Assembly (NCBI RefSeq): GCF_009905725.1
Contig: NZ_JAAAKV010000007.1
Location: forward strand, 124,001 to 188,000
Source: Emticicia sp. CRIBPO
Lineage (GTDB): Bacteria; Bacteroidota; Bacteroidia; Cytophagales; Spirosomataceae
Reading direction: 5' to 3'
Length of the DNA: 64,000 nt
Shown here: piece by piece, positions 1 through 7,895 of the stretch
How positions within the stretch are numbered: the stretch's first letter is position 1
Layout of the letters: each line of letters starts with the position of its first letter
Translations under genes and position numbers: made by a program
Notes under the pieces: model-generated
Database searches by the model: none
What the model was told of the DNA's origin: nothing
Seen by the model: the letters and a program-made list of their open reading frames with translations, nothing else

Positions 1-1058
1 GCCAGCGGGGCTATCACAAAAACGGCCACCAGGAATATGCCGGAAAACAGCACGCCTTTCCATTCCATCTCTGTATTCCGCCCGGTACTCATCATTAATA
101 AAGGGACATAGCCCAACAGGATGTAATGAGGCAGTTTGGTGCCGGAGGCAGAGAAAAGCACAAAAACCAGGATAAACCAGGCAGCCAGAAAAAAGTTCAG
201 GCGGTCACTTCTCCATGCTTTCCATTGCAGCAGAGTCTTAAAATGAACAAACGCAAAGGGGATAAGCCCCAGAAAAAAGACAGGGATATAATAAAACCAG
301 CTCCCTCCGTGGCTTTCCATGGCATTGGTAAACCGTCCGACGTTGTGCTTCAGAAAGAAATCCTCCATCACAAAAAAACCAACTTTCTGATAACACAGGT
401 AAAACCAGGGAATGACAATCAGGAAAAACAAGAGCAGGGAAGGCAGGTGAAGGAGCCTCAATATCAGTTTCCATTCTTTAAATCTGAGTGCATAAATCAA
501 AATTACCCCTGCAGGAATAAGCACTGCTACGGGGCCTTTAGCCAGAAAAGCAAGACCCGCTGCTGCATAAGCCAGCACCAGGTGTTTTTTCTTTTCATGA
601 TGGATAAACCTCCACAGATTCAGCATCACCGAAACCAGCAGAAACTGTAAAGTGGCGTCGGCAATGGCCGCCTTGCTGATCATGGATAACTGAACGGACC
701 CAACGAAGAAGACGACCAGTTTACCGGATGATTCCACCCCGGAATATTCTTTTGAAAACCGGCACATCAAAAGAATCAACGCCAGCGACATTATCACAGA
801 CGGTAACCTCACTGCCCATTCCCGGGCCCCGAAGAGCCATTGGCTGCCGGCTACCATCCAGAACACCAAAGGCGGCTTATCATAACGCTGCTGACCGTTG
901 GCGGTGATGGTAACAAACTCGTTGTTGGCCAGCATTTCCCTGGAACCTTCTGCATAAAACCCTTCGTCTTCATCAAAAAGCGGGGCATTCAAGCCATAAA
1001 AAAGACTGATAAAGACAAGCAAAAACAGGAGGATTTTGTTCACAGGAACCGACGTCAT
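1..1058 (-). CDS. GT39/ArnT-type membrane glycosyltransferase (partial, C-terminus off the left edge)
   Basis: The frame is open from ATG at 1058 to the left window edge, so only the first ~352 residues are visible. The N-terminus has a hydrophobic segment followed by an acidic first periplasmic loop (DEDEGFYAEGSREML) and then YDKPPLVFW. This D/E-rich loop is the hallmark of dolichyl/undecaprenyl-phosphate-sugar glycosyltransferases of the PMT/ArnT kind, which move a sugar from a lipid carrier to a periplasmic acceptor. Repeated hydrophobic helices follow. The acceptor cannot be told from sequence. The gene is divergent from the PHP-domain gene across an 82-bp spacer. Confidence 0.8.
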   Translation of the reverse strand, partial: MTSVPVNKILLFLLVFISLFYGLNAPLFDEDEGFYAEGSREMLANNEFVTITANGQQRYDKPPLVFWMVAGSQWLFGAREWAVRLPSVIMSLALILLMCRFSKEYSGVESSGKLVVFFVGSVQLSMISKAAIADATLQFLLVSVMLNLWRFIHHEKKKHLVLAYAAAGLAFLAKGPVAVLIPAGVILIYALRFKEWKLILRLLHLPSLLLFFLIVIPWFYLCYQKVGFFVMEDFFLKHNVGRFTNAMESHGGSWFYYIPVFFLGLIPFAFVHFKTLLQWKAWRSDRLNFFLAAWFILVFVLFSASGTKLPHYILLGYVPLLMMSTGRNTEMEWKGVLFSGIFLVAVFVIAPL

Positions 1059-1078
1059 AATTACTTAAAGATTTGATA

Positions 1079-1099
1079 AAACGGGCTTAAAGCCTGTTT
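1079..1099. promoter_or_regulatory. Imperfect palindrome in divergent spacer
   Basis: Arms AAACGGGCTT (1079-1088) and AAGCCTGTTT (1090-1099) are inverted repeats with one mismatch. They sit midway between two divergent starts (1058 and 1141). This could be a shared operator or a short hairpin; no T-tract follows. Function is inferred from position only. Confidence 0.3.
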
Positions 1100-1140
1100 G
1101 GCTACAGCTAAATACCTTTGAATTCATTTTCAGATCAATT

Positions 1141-2370
1141 ATGTCTCTTACATCACTGACGCTTGACAGAAGCCTTCAAAAGAAGATCAAATTTCTGTTA
1201 TTTATCCCGAAATTCATTGTTAAGTTTTTGTTAGCAACTGTAGGCTGGGTGCTGACATCAGCCCTGTGTTTTTATACCCAAACCACTGTTTTTGACTTTC
1301 CTGAAACCACTCCGTTTGGAGGAGAAAACATCCATAACCCCTACCAGGAAGTAAAAGGACAGGTCATCAAAGCCAATTTTCATGCCCATTCAAAAGCCTG
1401 GGGGGGACTTACCAACGGTCATAATTCTTCTGAAGAGTTGCTGGACTCCTACCAAAAGAAAGGTTACGCTTTTGCAGGCATCTCCAATTACTTTGCGACC
1501 GATCCGCTCAATAAAAATTTCGCGGTTTATGAACATGGCATCAACCTGATGAAGTCTCACAAACTGGCCATCAACCCTTCCTCGGTCGAGTACTTTGATT
1601 ATCCTTTATTTCAAAACCTTTCTCAAAAACAGGACATCATCAACAGGCTTCGCGACAACGACGCCCTGGTGGCTCTGGCCCATCCCAATTTTATGAAAGG
1701 CCACTCCACAGAAGACATGAAGCAACTGACAGGATACCACTTTACTGAAGTCCTCAATCACTACCGTACTTCCGAAGAAGAATGGGATGCTGCCCTGAAA
1801 ACAGGTAAGCTGTCCTGGATACTGGCCAATGATGATACACACGACATTCATAATGAACCCACGCATAAAATCTGGAATGAAATCTATGTGACTTTACCCG
1901 GAAATAACCAGATGACGAAAAGCCTGCTGGAGGGTAAAAACTACGGCATCAACACCAAAAACGGCATAAATGATCTGAGTATAAAGCAATTGAAGGTAAT
2001 AGGCGATTCCGTCCACTTTGATTTCGGAAGCAAAGCCATTGTGATAAAAGTAATCCTCGATGGCGAAGTATTTCAGACCTTGCAGCAGTCGGAAGGAACA
2101 GTCTTTTTTCCGAAAAACGGCCAATACATGAGACTGGTGGCTGAGTCTGAAGAATCATCACTGTTTACTAATCCCCTCGTCAGATATTCAGATAAAAAGC
2201 CCGGGCTGGTCTCTCACATCAGCCCGGTGATCAATTACCCCAAAACCTATTTTCACCGGACCTTATTCTATCTTGCCATCGCCTTAATGATCATGTGGCT
2301 GACAGGATTCCGGCCGAAAATGACCGGTGGTGGATTCAGATTGAAAAGAAGACAGCCTGTTTATTCCTGA
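1141..2370 (+). CDS. Membrane-anchored PHP-domain (metal-dependent phosphoesterase-like) protein
   Basis: This is a 409-residue protein. A hydrophobic segment at ~18-48 and a second near the C-terminus (~375-392) bracket a soluble domain. Visible PHP-type metal-ligand motifs are HAH (81-83), an EH pair at 131-132, AHP (180-182) and NDDTHD (230-235), the expected order for the PHP fold. Family members hydrolyse phosphoesters (histidinol phosphate, nucleotides, polymerase-associated functions), but the substrate here is unknown. The double membrane anchoring suggests action at the cytoplasmic membrane, probably on its outer face. It is a single gene followed directly by an intrinsic terminator. 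Confidence 0.7.
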   Translation: MSLTSLTLDRSLQKKIKFLLFIPKFIVKFLLATVGWVLTSALCFYTQTTVFDFPETTPFGGENIHNPYQEVKGQVIKANFHAHSKAWGGLTNGHNSSEELLDSYQKKGYAFAGISNYFATDPLNKNFAVYEHGINLMKSHKLAINPSSVEYFDYPLFQNLSQKQDIINRLRDNDALVALAHPNFMKGHSTEDMKQLTGYHFTEVLNHYRTSEEEWDAALKTGKLSWILANDDTHDIHNEPTHKIWNEIYVTLPGNNQMTKSLLEGKNYGINTKNGINDLSIKQLKVIGDSVHFDFGSKAIVIKVILDGEVFQTLQQSEGTVFFPKNGQYMRLVAESEESSLFTNPLVRYSDKKPGLVSHISPVINYPKTYFHRTLFYLAIALMIMWLTGFRPKMTGGGFRLKRRQPVYS

Positions 2371-2381
2371 TTCCGATAGAG

Positions 2382-2408
2382 AAGGGTTTCTGTTCCGAAA
2401 CCCTTTTT
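2382..2408 (+). terminator. Intrinsic terminator after the PHP-domain gene
   Basis: Stem AAGGGTTTC / GAAACCCTT with a 6-nt loop, followed by a T run ending at 2408, 12 nt past the stop codon. Confidence 0.8.
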
Positions 2409-2433
2409 ATTCATCCGTGTCTGAGCACGCTGC

Positions 2434-3219
2434 TTACGGTCTGTAACAATCGGTGACCTTTTTCCACTTGGCGACATTGTCCTCATAAACACCCCTGTAG
2501 TAACGGATGAGATCCTGATGGCGGGTCTGAAATTCGGTGGTCATCCGTTTATTAAAACCCCGCTCACGAAAAACGCATTCAAAATTAAGGATCCGGCCGA
2601 TCAGTTGTTTGTAATCATCCAGCAGCTCCTTACTTCCGCCATTATTCAGGGCATTCAGATAACAATCCTGGTACATGGTGAGAGCGGTTTCGTTCACTGC
2701 CAGGCCCTTTTCCAGCCAGCCGTTTTCAAGACACTCTCCCTCCAGAGGATAGAAACTGTTGTCAAATACCTGTTTTTCATCTTCCAGACGGGTATAGAAA
2801 AGGAAATTATCTGCCTCCTCAATGACGCATTTGAACTTATTCAGACAAAAATAAGACAGCCACTCCGAAAGGCTCAGAGGAGATGTTTCGGAAAAGTTAT
2901 AGTCAAAAATGAAGTCTTTGCCTTCAATACTGATCATCGGAGCCACATGATAACCCCAGTTGATCCAGCCGTTAGGCGAAATCTGGTTGCGGTCATAGAT
3001 CCTGAATGATTCATTCGATTTGACGGAATATCTGGACGGTGCAAAAATCCAGATCTTTTTATGTGCAATTCCCCTGCTTCTCAGGATAAGAGAAGCCAGG
3101 TGTGCATTACAGTGACAATTGCCCTGAAGATACCGGTAAACCGGATACAATGTCCTTCTGATTTCGTCAAAAACCGGTTGGAAAGCCAACTCCGGTACAG
3201 CTTCTTTAAGCGTCAGCAT
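2434..3219 (-). CDS. Protein-glutaminase-like (protein glutamine deamidase fold) protein, no signal peptide
   Basis: A 261-residue protein. Residues 33-60 (GNCHCNAHLASLILRSRG and on) resemble the catalytic-Cys segment of Chryseobacterium protein-glutaminase, which carries GCYARAHKM. NWGYHVAPMI (88-97) matches its WxYHVA segment, and DFIFDYNF (102-109) matches the catalytic Asp strand. This gives a probable triad Cys35-His91-Asp106. Known members deamidate protein-bound glutamine and are secreted with a pro-region. This one has no signal peptide and no pro-region, so it would act inside the cell, or be exported by another route. The extra ~130 C-terminal residues are unassigned. It is a single gene convergent with the PHP-domain gene. 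The fold call is by motif only. Confidence 0.6.
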   Translation of the reverse strand: MLTLKEAVPELAFQPVFDEIRRTLYPVYRYLQGNCHCNAHLASLILRSRGIAHKKIWIFAPSRYSVKSNESFRIYDRNQISPNGWINWGYHVAPMISIEGKDFIFDYNFSETSPLSLSEWLSYFCLNKFKCVIEEADNFLFYTRLEDEKQVFDNSFYPLEGECLENGWLEKGLAVNETALTMYQDCYLNALNNGGSKELLDDYKQLIGRILNFECVFRERGFNKRMTTEFQTRHQDLIRYYRGVYEDNVAKWKKVTDCYRP

Positions 3220-3455
3220 TGAAAGATTATTTACAAATCAAAAGTACCCTACTTAAGGAAGTATGTCGTCAAAAAATCAATTAAGGAATTGTAAAATATT
3301 CGTGAGCGGGTCCGACCCCCAAAACTTAACAAATTGTTGAATTACTGATAACATCCCCGATATTTTCAGGCCCTATTTTTGTAGTCCTGAAATAACCCGG
3401 TTAATCAACCCTCAGTTAAGGTTGAAACCAATTCAATTAACCCTGAAATACGTTT

Positions 3456-4019
3456 ATGGAAACTTCAGAAAAGGTCTTAAAAGAAATAGAAAGCTTGTTC
3501 CTCAAAGGCGGTAATGAGCAATATTTCGGCGAAAAAGTCACACAATTTGAACATGCCGCCCAGGCCGCTATGCTGGCCAAAAAATCCGGGGCAAGTTTAG
3601 AAGTCCAGATCGCCGCTTTTCTGCATGACATCGGGCATCTCCTGGAAGATGATCAGGCAGACCAGATGAACGGTTACGGCCGTAAAGACCATGAAGAAGC
3701 CGCTGCCGACTGGCTCAGAAACAGCGGGTTCTCAGAAAGAATCATTTTGCTGACAGAAAACCACGTCAATGCGAAACGATACCTTTGTTTTTCCAATCCT
3801 GATTATTACATGGCCCTTTCAGAAGCGAGTAAAGTGACCCTTGAGTTCCAGGGTGGTAAAATGACCCTCGAAGAAGCCGTCATTTTCGAAAATAATCCTT
3901 ATTTTAGAGACATCATTAACCTGAGGCTGTGGGACGATGAAGCCAAAGTAGTCGGAAAGGAAACGCCTGATCTTCAGTATTTCCTTCAGCTTTGTGAATC
4001 AAGTTTCGTTCACGCCTGA
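3456..4019 (+). CDS. HD-domain oxygenase of the PhnZ type (2-amino-1-hydroxyethylphosphonate dioxygenase-like)
   Basis: A 187-residue single-domain HD protein. Features match PhnZ: YFGEKVTQFEH (Tyr23, Glu26, His33), HD pair His57-Asp58 in FLHDIGHLL, His79-Glu80, NHVNAKRYL (His103, Lys107), an SEAS/TLEFQGG block, and LWDD (Asp160). PhnZ uses a mixed-valence di-iron site to cleave the C-P bond of 2-amino-1-hydroxyethylphosphonate, yielding glycine and phosphate. Its usual partner, the 2-oxoglutarate hydroxylase PhnY, is not in this window. The next gene, 27 nt downstream on the same strand, encodes an alkaline-phosphatase-superfamily protein and may be co-transcribed. The myo-inositol-oxygenase-like relatives of PhnZ are an alternative. 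Confidence 0.7.
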   Translation: METSEKVLKEIESLFLKGGNEQYFGEKVTQFEHAAQAAMLAKKSGASLEVQIAAFLHDIGHLLEDDQADQMNGYGRKDHEEAAADWLRNSGFSERIILLTENHVNAKRYLCFSNPDYYMALSEASKVTLEFQGGKMTLEEAVIFENNPYFRDIINLRLWDDEAKVVGKETPDLQYFLQLCESSFVHA

Positions 4020-4046
4020 GAAATTAAAACACTGACCTTATATTTC

Positions 4047-5135
4047 ATGAGAATATCTGTAAAAACAACAGCATTAATGCTGTTGATCTTCATTGCCGGG
4101 CAAGCGGCTGCACAACAAAAAACGGAGAACGTATTCATCATCACCACCGACGGATTCAGATGGCAGGAACTCTTCGGCGGAGCAGATTCGGCCCTCTTAA
4201 ACAAAAAGGAATATGTAAGAGACCGCCAGAAGCTGGTCAAAACCTTTTGGTCTGACACCCTGGAAAACCGGAGGAAAAAACTTATGCCTTTTTTCTGGAA
4301 CACAATCGCCAAACAAGGTCAGTTATACGGAAACAGGTGGCTGGGTAATAAAGCCAACCTCATGAACCCATACTGGTTTTCCTATCCAGGCTACAACGAA
4401 ATCCTGACGGGTTTTGCCGACGACAGCGTCAAGTCCAATGACAAACTCTGGAATGCAAACGTATCGGTGCTCGAGTTTTTAAATCAGCAAAAAGCCCTAA
4501 AAGGCAAAGTCGCCGCTTATGCCACCTGGGATTGTTTCCCTTATATCATCAATTCTCAAAGGAGTGGTATTCCGGTTAATGCGGGTCTGGAGCAAGTCAC
4601 GGGTAACGTCAGCGAAACGGAAAAGATACTGAACGAGATTCAGTCCACTTACCCCAGCCTGGCCAGCAACAGGCATGATTTTGTTACTTATTACCTGGCC
4701 AAAGAGTACATCAAAAAGAATAAGCCCAAGGCATTCTTCCTGGCATTTGATGAAACCGACGAGTTTGCCCATGAGGCCAAATACGACGAGTATCTTTTTG
4801 CCGCCAATACGGTAGATAAATTCATCTCTGACTTATGGACTTATTGCCAGAATACGCCTCAATATAAAGACAAGACCACCTTCATCATCCTCACTGATCA
4901 TGGCAGAGGAGATAAAAATAAAACTCAGTGGACCAGCCACGGGCAGAAAATAGCCGATTGTTATCAGATCTGGACCGCGGTAATCGGCCCTGACACACCG
5001 GCTTCGGGTGAAATGACTTCCCAGGATACCATATATCAGAATCAGGTAGCTAAAACGGCCGCAAAGTTTCTGGGCTATGACTTTACCAACGGAAAGGAAA
5101 TCGGGAAAGTAATAGAAAGTGCGTTTAAAAAGTAG
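4047..5135 (+). CDS. Secreted alkaline-phosphatase-superfamily protein
   Basis: A 362-residue protein with a clear signal peptide (residues 1-22, ending QAAAQ). The mature part begins with ENVFIITTDGFRWQELFGGAD, the metal-binding strand of the alkaline phosphatase/sulfatase/iPGM superfamily. YPGYNEILTG holds the likely nucleophile region, DETDEFAHEAKYDEY gives further Asp/His ligands, and ILTDHGRG is the last metal-binding motif. It is therefore a periplasmic or exported hydrolase of phosphate or sulfate esters, or a phosphonate hydrolase. The specific substrate is not readable. Its position 27 nt behind the PhnZ-like gene favours a role in organophosphorus use, which is inference. Confidence 0.72.
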   Translation: MRISVKTTALMLLIFIAGQAAAQQKTENVFIITTDGFRWQELFGGADSALLNKKEYVRDRQKLVKTFWSDTLENRRKKLMPFFWNTIAKQGQLYGNRWLGNKANLMNPYWFSYPGYNEILTGFADDSVKSNDKLWNANVSVLEFLNQQKALKGKVAAYATWDCFPYIINSQRSGIPVNAGLEQVTGNVSETEKILNEIQSTYPSLASNRHDFVTYYLAKEYIKKNKPKAFFLAFDETDEFAHEAKYDEYLFAANTVDKFISDLWTYCQNTPQYKDKTTFIILTDHGRGDKNKTQWTSHGQKIADCYQIWTAVIGPDTPASGEMTSQDTIYQNQVAKTAAKFLGYDFTNGKEIGKVIESAFKK

Positions 5136-5225
5136 GTTTACAGGCTTTGGAGTGGATTACTGGATTTACAGGATATTACCTGTTCCTACATATAGATGAC
5201 CTTTGAAAGTTATTAAATAGTCCGC

Positions 5226-6077
5226 TTATTCCACCCAAAGCTTATACCCCTTTCCATGAATATTGGTGATTTTGACACGGGGATCGTTTTGCAGTTTTTT
5301 CCTGAGTTTGGATACAAAAACATCGAGGCTGCGGCCAATCACGAAAATGCCTTCGTCTTCCCAGACCTCTTTCAGCAACCTGTCCCTTTCAACCGTTTCG
5401 TTCTGATGCCTGGCAAAAATATGAAGGATTTTGGATTCCTTATCAGACAGTTCAACGGTCTCCTGCTTGTTTTTCAGGAGCTTCTTTTCAAAATAAAAAG
5501 TGTAGGCCCCGATCATCAGAAAAGGCTCTGTTTCTTCCGGTACAGGCTTTTTAAGTCTTTTCCGGGCATAAAACATAACGAGCATCACTACAGAAAACAA
5601 GGTAATCAGCAGGACGTTTTTCCCATTTATTACACTCACTTCGTTTTCTATAAACTCAATATCAATCACGTAACAATCTTCCGATTGACTGCGGCCGATA
5701 CAAGGCAATACATCCCCTTTCTTTGTGTTCATCTCATAGCCGAAGACCAGCTGTGAGACTCCGCAATTCAGCACGCTGACACGGTAATCCAGGGGCAAAC
5801 CTGCGGCCTTCAGTCTTCTGTGAACAACTGCGACCAAAGTATCCGGCATGAAAGAAAATTTATTCTGAAACGCAAGCCTGAAAGTGTGTTCCCCATACTT
5901 TTTGACAGGGAGAATCCTGGAAGAGGAATCACCGGAAATGAGCAGCAAATGATGCCCGATTTCCCTGACGACCAGCTCGGCTCTTTTTTCTAAAAACACG
6001 CTGTCGTCCTTCGGTAACAGTGTACTGGCCGAGAAGGCTAAACCCGAAAAAAACAAGATGTAAATAGTCAGTTTCAT
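5226..6077 (-). CDS. Membrane-bound one-component regulator: periplasmic sensor, TM helix, OmpR-type winged helix
   Basis: From ATG 6077 the protein starts with a signal-peptide-like segment (MKLTIYILFFSGLAFSAS). A ~140-residue periplasmic domain follows, then one TM helix (VLLITLFSVVMLVMFYARKR), then a C-terminal OmpR/PhoB-type DNA-binding domain. In that domain VELSDKESKILHIFARH, LLKEVWED, RSLDVFVSKLRKKL and ITNIHGKGYKL are the classic landmarks. The polarity is the mirror image of ToxR/CadC, where the winged helix is N-terminal. A start 18 nt upstream is possible but would spoil the signal peptide. A TACATTTG -7 element lies just upstream of ATG 6077, so the mRNA may be almost leaderless. 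The gene is divergent from a small secreted protein that it may control. Confidence 0.75.
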   Translation of the reverse strand: MKLTIYILFFSGLAFSASTLLPKDDSVFLEKRAELVVREIGHHLLLISGDSSSRILPVKKYGEHTFRLAFQNKFSFMPDTLVAVVHRRLKAAGLPLDYRVSVLNCGVSQLVFGYEMNTKKGDVLPCIGRSQSEDCYVIDIEFIENEVSVINGKNVLLITLFSVVMLVMFYARKRLKKPVPEETEPFLMIGAYTFYFEKKLLKNKQETVELSDKESKILHIFARHQNETVERDRLLKEVWEDEGIFVIGRSLDVFVSKLRKKLQNDPRVKITNIHGKGYKLWVE

Positions 6078-6091
6078 ATCCCAAATGTAGA

Positions 6092-6127
6092 GCAAAATCT
6101 GCTAAGAAAATAGATTTTGCATCTGCT
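6092..6127. promoter_or_regulatory. Perfect 9-bp inverted repeat between regulator and secreted-protein genes
   Basis: GCAAAATCT (6092-6100) and AGATTTTGC (6112-6120) form a perfect inverted repeat with an 11-nt spacer. An ATCTGCT direct repeat occurs at 6097 and 6121. It lies immediately upstream of the -7 element (TACATTTG on the minus strand) of the membrane regulator and in front of the divergent gene at 6211. It is a candidate operator for autoregulation. Confidence 0.5.
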
Positions 6128-6210
6128 TTTACACTTTTTTACATTTCTTTTACGCTTGTCAGTGAGCAGGTTACGACATTTGAACCATTAATCAATCAAA
6201 ACAAATTCAA

Positions 6211-6624
6211 ATGATGAAAAAGACCAACTGGCTTTTCACAGCCATTCTAGCCCTGGGTTTCAGTCAGATTTCACTTGCTCAAAAGTCCTTTTCAAATTGC
6301 TCCGCTGCCTTTCTGAACAACAAGATGGTGGTCAGCGAATACACCGACAAGGGTAAGTGCGAGATTTCGAACGCAACCTCCGGCAATCTCACCGTCAACA
6401 CTGTAGATTTGTCTTCTGTAGAAAGCAAAGCCGTTGATAAAATTACTTTCAAGGTAGCTATCCGCGACAAAAACACAGGCACGTTGACGATGTTTTCTGA
6501 CGCCGAATACACAGCAGTAGACATCAAGTCCATTTTATCAAAATGCAAAAAAGGAGACCACATTGTACTGCTGACACTCAATGCCGAGTTTTCTCTGCCT
6601 CATAATGAGATTCTGGTCAACTGA
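6211..6624 (+). CDS. Small secreted protein of unknown function
   Basis: A 137-residue protein with a signal peptide (residues ~1-23, ISLAQ/K cleavage). The mature part has three cysteines (FSNCSAAF, KGKCEIS, LSKCKKGD) and beta-rich sequence ending HNEILVN. I do not recognise a family. The start is one of two adjacent ATGs (6211/6214). It is divergent from the membrane-bound winged-helix regulator across a spacer with a perfect inverted repeat, so it is the most likely target of that regulator. A weak promoter-like pair (TTG 6156-6158, GACATTTG 6175-6182) precedes it. A hairpin terminator follows. Confidence 0.6.
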   Translation: MMKKTNWLFTAILALGFSQISLAQKSFSNCSAAFLNNKMVVSEYTDKGKCEISNATSGNLTVNTVDLSSVESKAVDKITFKVAIRDKNTGTLTMFSDAEYTAVDIKSILSKCKKGDHIVLLTLNAEFSLPHNEILVN

Positions 6625-6635
6625 CACCACGTTTT

Positions 6636-6673
6636 TCATCTCAGGGGTGGTTTGTCTCCTGAGATGAGTTTTC
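6636..6673 (+). terminator. Hairpin after the small secreted protein gene
   Basis: TCATCTCAGG (6636-6645) pairs perfectly with CCTGAGATGA (6658-6667). Only a short T run (GTTTTC) follows, so it is a moderately convincing intrinsic terminator. Confidence 0.6.
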
Positions 6674-6930
6674 ACTTAACCCTCTTCTTTAACATTCTAA
6701 TCTGAAAACCCGCACTTTTACACTGGTTCAAAGTCTTAACTCATCATAACTTTAAACCACTGAACCTTCCAGAAATAAGTATATCATCTTAATCTGAAAA
6801 CCGTAAGAGACTATTAATTTCTATTTAAAAAAGAGAATCCATTTCGAAACAGAAATAATTTCCTCTGCTCATTCTTATATTTTCATTTTCGTATATGCTA
6901 ACATTCCGAAAAAACACGTATTTCTACGCT
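6674..6930. other. A+T-rich spacer with no gene
   Basis: This is the first part of the 552-bp gap between 6624 and 7177. I see no ORF with coding character, no repeat family and no RNA gene here. The promoter and hairpin further right are listed separately. Confidence 0.6.
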
Positions 6931-6960
6931 ATTGCGAATCGTTAAATCACCATAGATTTG
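6931..6960 (+). promoter_or_regulatory. Bacteroidota-type promoter upstream of a hairpin and the DUF1080 gene
   Basis: ATTG (6931-6934), an 18-nt spacer and TAGATTTG (6953-6960), matching the TTTG / TAnnTTTG consensus. Transcription would start near 6967, giving a ~210-nt leader before the DUF1080 gene, or a separate small RNA. Confidence 0.5.
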
Positions 6961-7010
6961 CATTAACTAAATTCACATACGCAAATGAGTGCCATGCACA
7001 TAAACAAGGT

Positions 7011-7042
7011 CCTGAATGACGCATCTTTCAGCGTCATTCAGG
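7011..7042. other. Perfect 12-bp inverted repeat (RNA hairpin) in the leader region
   Basis: CCTGAATGACGC (7011-7022) and GCGTCATTCAGG (7031-7042) with an 8-nt loop. There is no T-tract on the plus side, so it is not a simple terminator for that strand. It lies ~45 nt downstream of the predicted start site at ~6967. Confidence 0.6.
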
Positions 7043-7176
7043 TATCTGAAAACCCTCCTCATACCTTCTCATTTCCCCGGTAAATCGACAAGATCTGAAA
7101 CGTTAAATTGCGAATTAAAATTAGTTTCGTAAATTGTTATCCAATATTCAACCTCCGTAAATCAATAAAAACGATC

Positions 7177-7809
7177 ATGAGAAAAACAATAAGCTTATTG
7201 TCACTTGTACTTCTTTTGGCCAACGTCCATGGCTATGCCCAAAAATCAAAAAAAGGATGGATTCCACTTTTTGACGGTAAAACATTCACCGGATGGAAAG
7301 TGGGCGACAACGCCTCCACTTTCAGCATTGAAAACGGCAGCATTGTTGTCAACGGACCGGTAGCTCACCTCTTTTATGATGGTCCGGTTAACAACCACAG
7401 TTTCAAAAATTTCGAATTTAAAACACAGGTCATGACCACTCCCGGCTCTAACTCGGGTATCTACTTTCATACCGAGTATCAGCAAGGCAGCTGGCCCGCG
7501 AAAGGCTATGAAGTACAGGTCAATAACTCACACACCGACTGGAGAAGAACCGGCAGCCTTTATAACATCCAGGACGTGAAAGATACGCTTGTAAAAGACA
7601 ATGTATGGTATACAGAGCACATCATTGTGAAAGACAAGCACGTGACCATCAAAATCAACGACAAAGTAGCCGTAGAATATGACGAGCCTGCCGAACTGCC
7701 TAAAAACAGAGGAGGCCGCAGAATTGATGCAGGCACCTTCGCCCTTCAGGGACACGATCCTAAAAGCAAGGTATATTTCAAGGACATTTATGTTAAGCCC
7801 TTGCCTTGA
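7177..7809 (+). CDS. Secreted DUF1080 (3-keto-disaccharide hydrolase-like) protein
   Basis: The start is ATG 7177 (MRKTISLLSLVLLLANVHGYAQ), which gives a clean signal peptide; the longer frame would begin at a TTG and bury it. The mature ~188 residues form one DUF1080 domain with WIPLFDGKTFTGW, a typical opening, and GIYFHTEYQ, KGYEVQVNN, ALQGHDPKSKVYFKDIYV, typical of this concanavalin-like fold. Members act on 3-keto-glycosides or glucans in the periplasm or at the surface. The length of 210 residues is normal. It is a single gene closed by a strong terminator. Confidence 0.82.
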   Translation: MRKTISLLSLVLLLANVHGYAQKSKKGWIPLFDGKTFTGWKVGDNASTFSIENGSIVVNGPVAHLFYDGPVNNHSFKNFEFKTQVMTTPGSNSGIYFHTEYQQGSWPAKGYEVQVNNSHTDWRRTGSLYNIQDVKDTLVKDNVWYTEHIIVKDKHVTIKINDKVAVEYDEPAELPKNRGGRRIDAGTFALQGHDPKSKVYFKDIYVKPLP

Positions 7810-7823
7810 TCCGGTGCGATAAC

Positions 7824-7868
7824 AAAAAACGGGAAAGACTTCATTTAAGAGGTCTTTCCCGTTTTTTT
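7824..7868. terminator. Bidirectional intrinsic terminator
   Basis: ACGGGAAAGAC pairs with GTCTTTCCCGT, flanked by A6 on the left and T7 on the right. It serves the DUF1080 gene (+) and the convergent pepA (-). Confidence 0.9.
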
Positions 7869-7895
7869 ATGGTGATACCTTAATCGGTTCTTATT

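Noticed and set aside
126-650. 174-codon plus-strand frame
   Set aside because: It is the antisense shadow of the partial GT39 glycosyltransferase, whose minus-strand frame has clear family motifs.
2518-3009. 163-codon plus-strand frame opposite the protein-glutaminase-like gene
   Set aside because: Shadow frame. The minus strand carries the catalytic motifs and this one shows none.
3308-3318. GGGTC-C-GACCC palindrome in an A+T-rich spacer, possible repeat element or operator
   Set aside because: Only one copy was seen in the window, with short arms and no promoter geometry around it.
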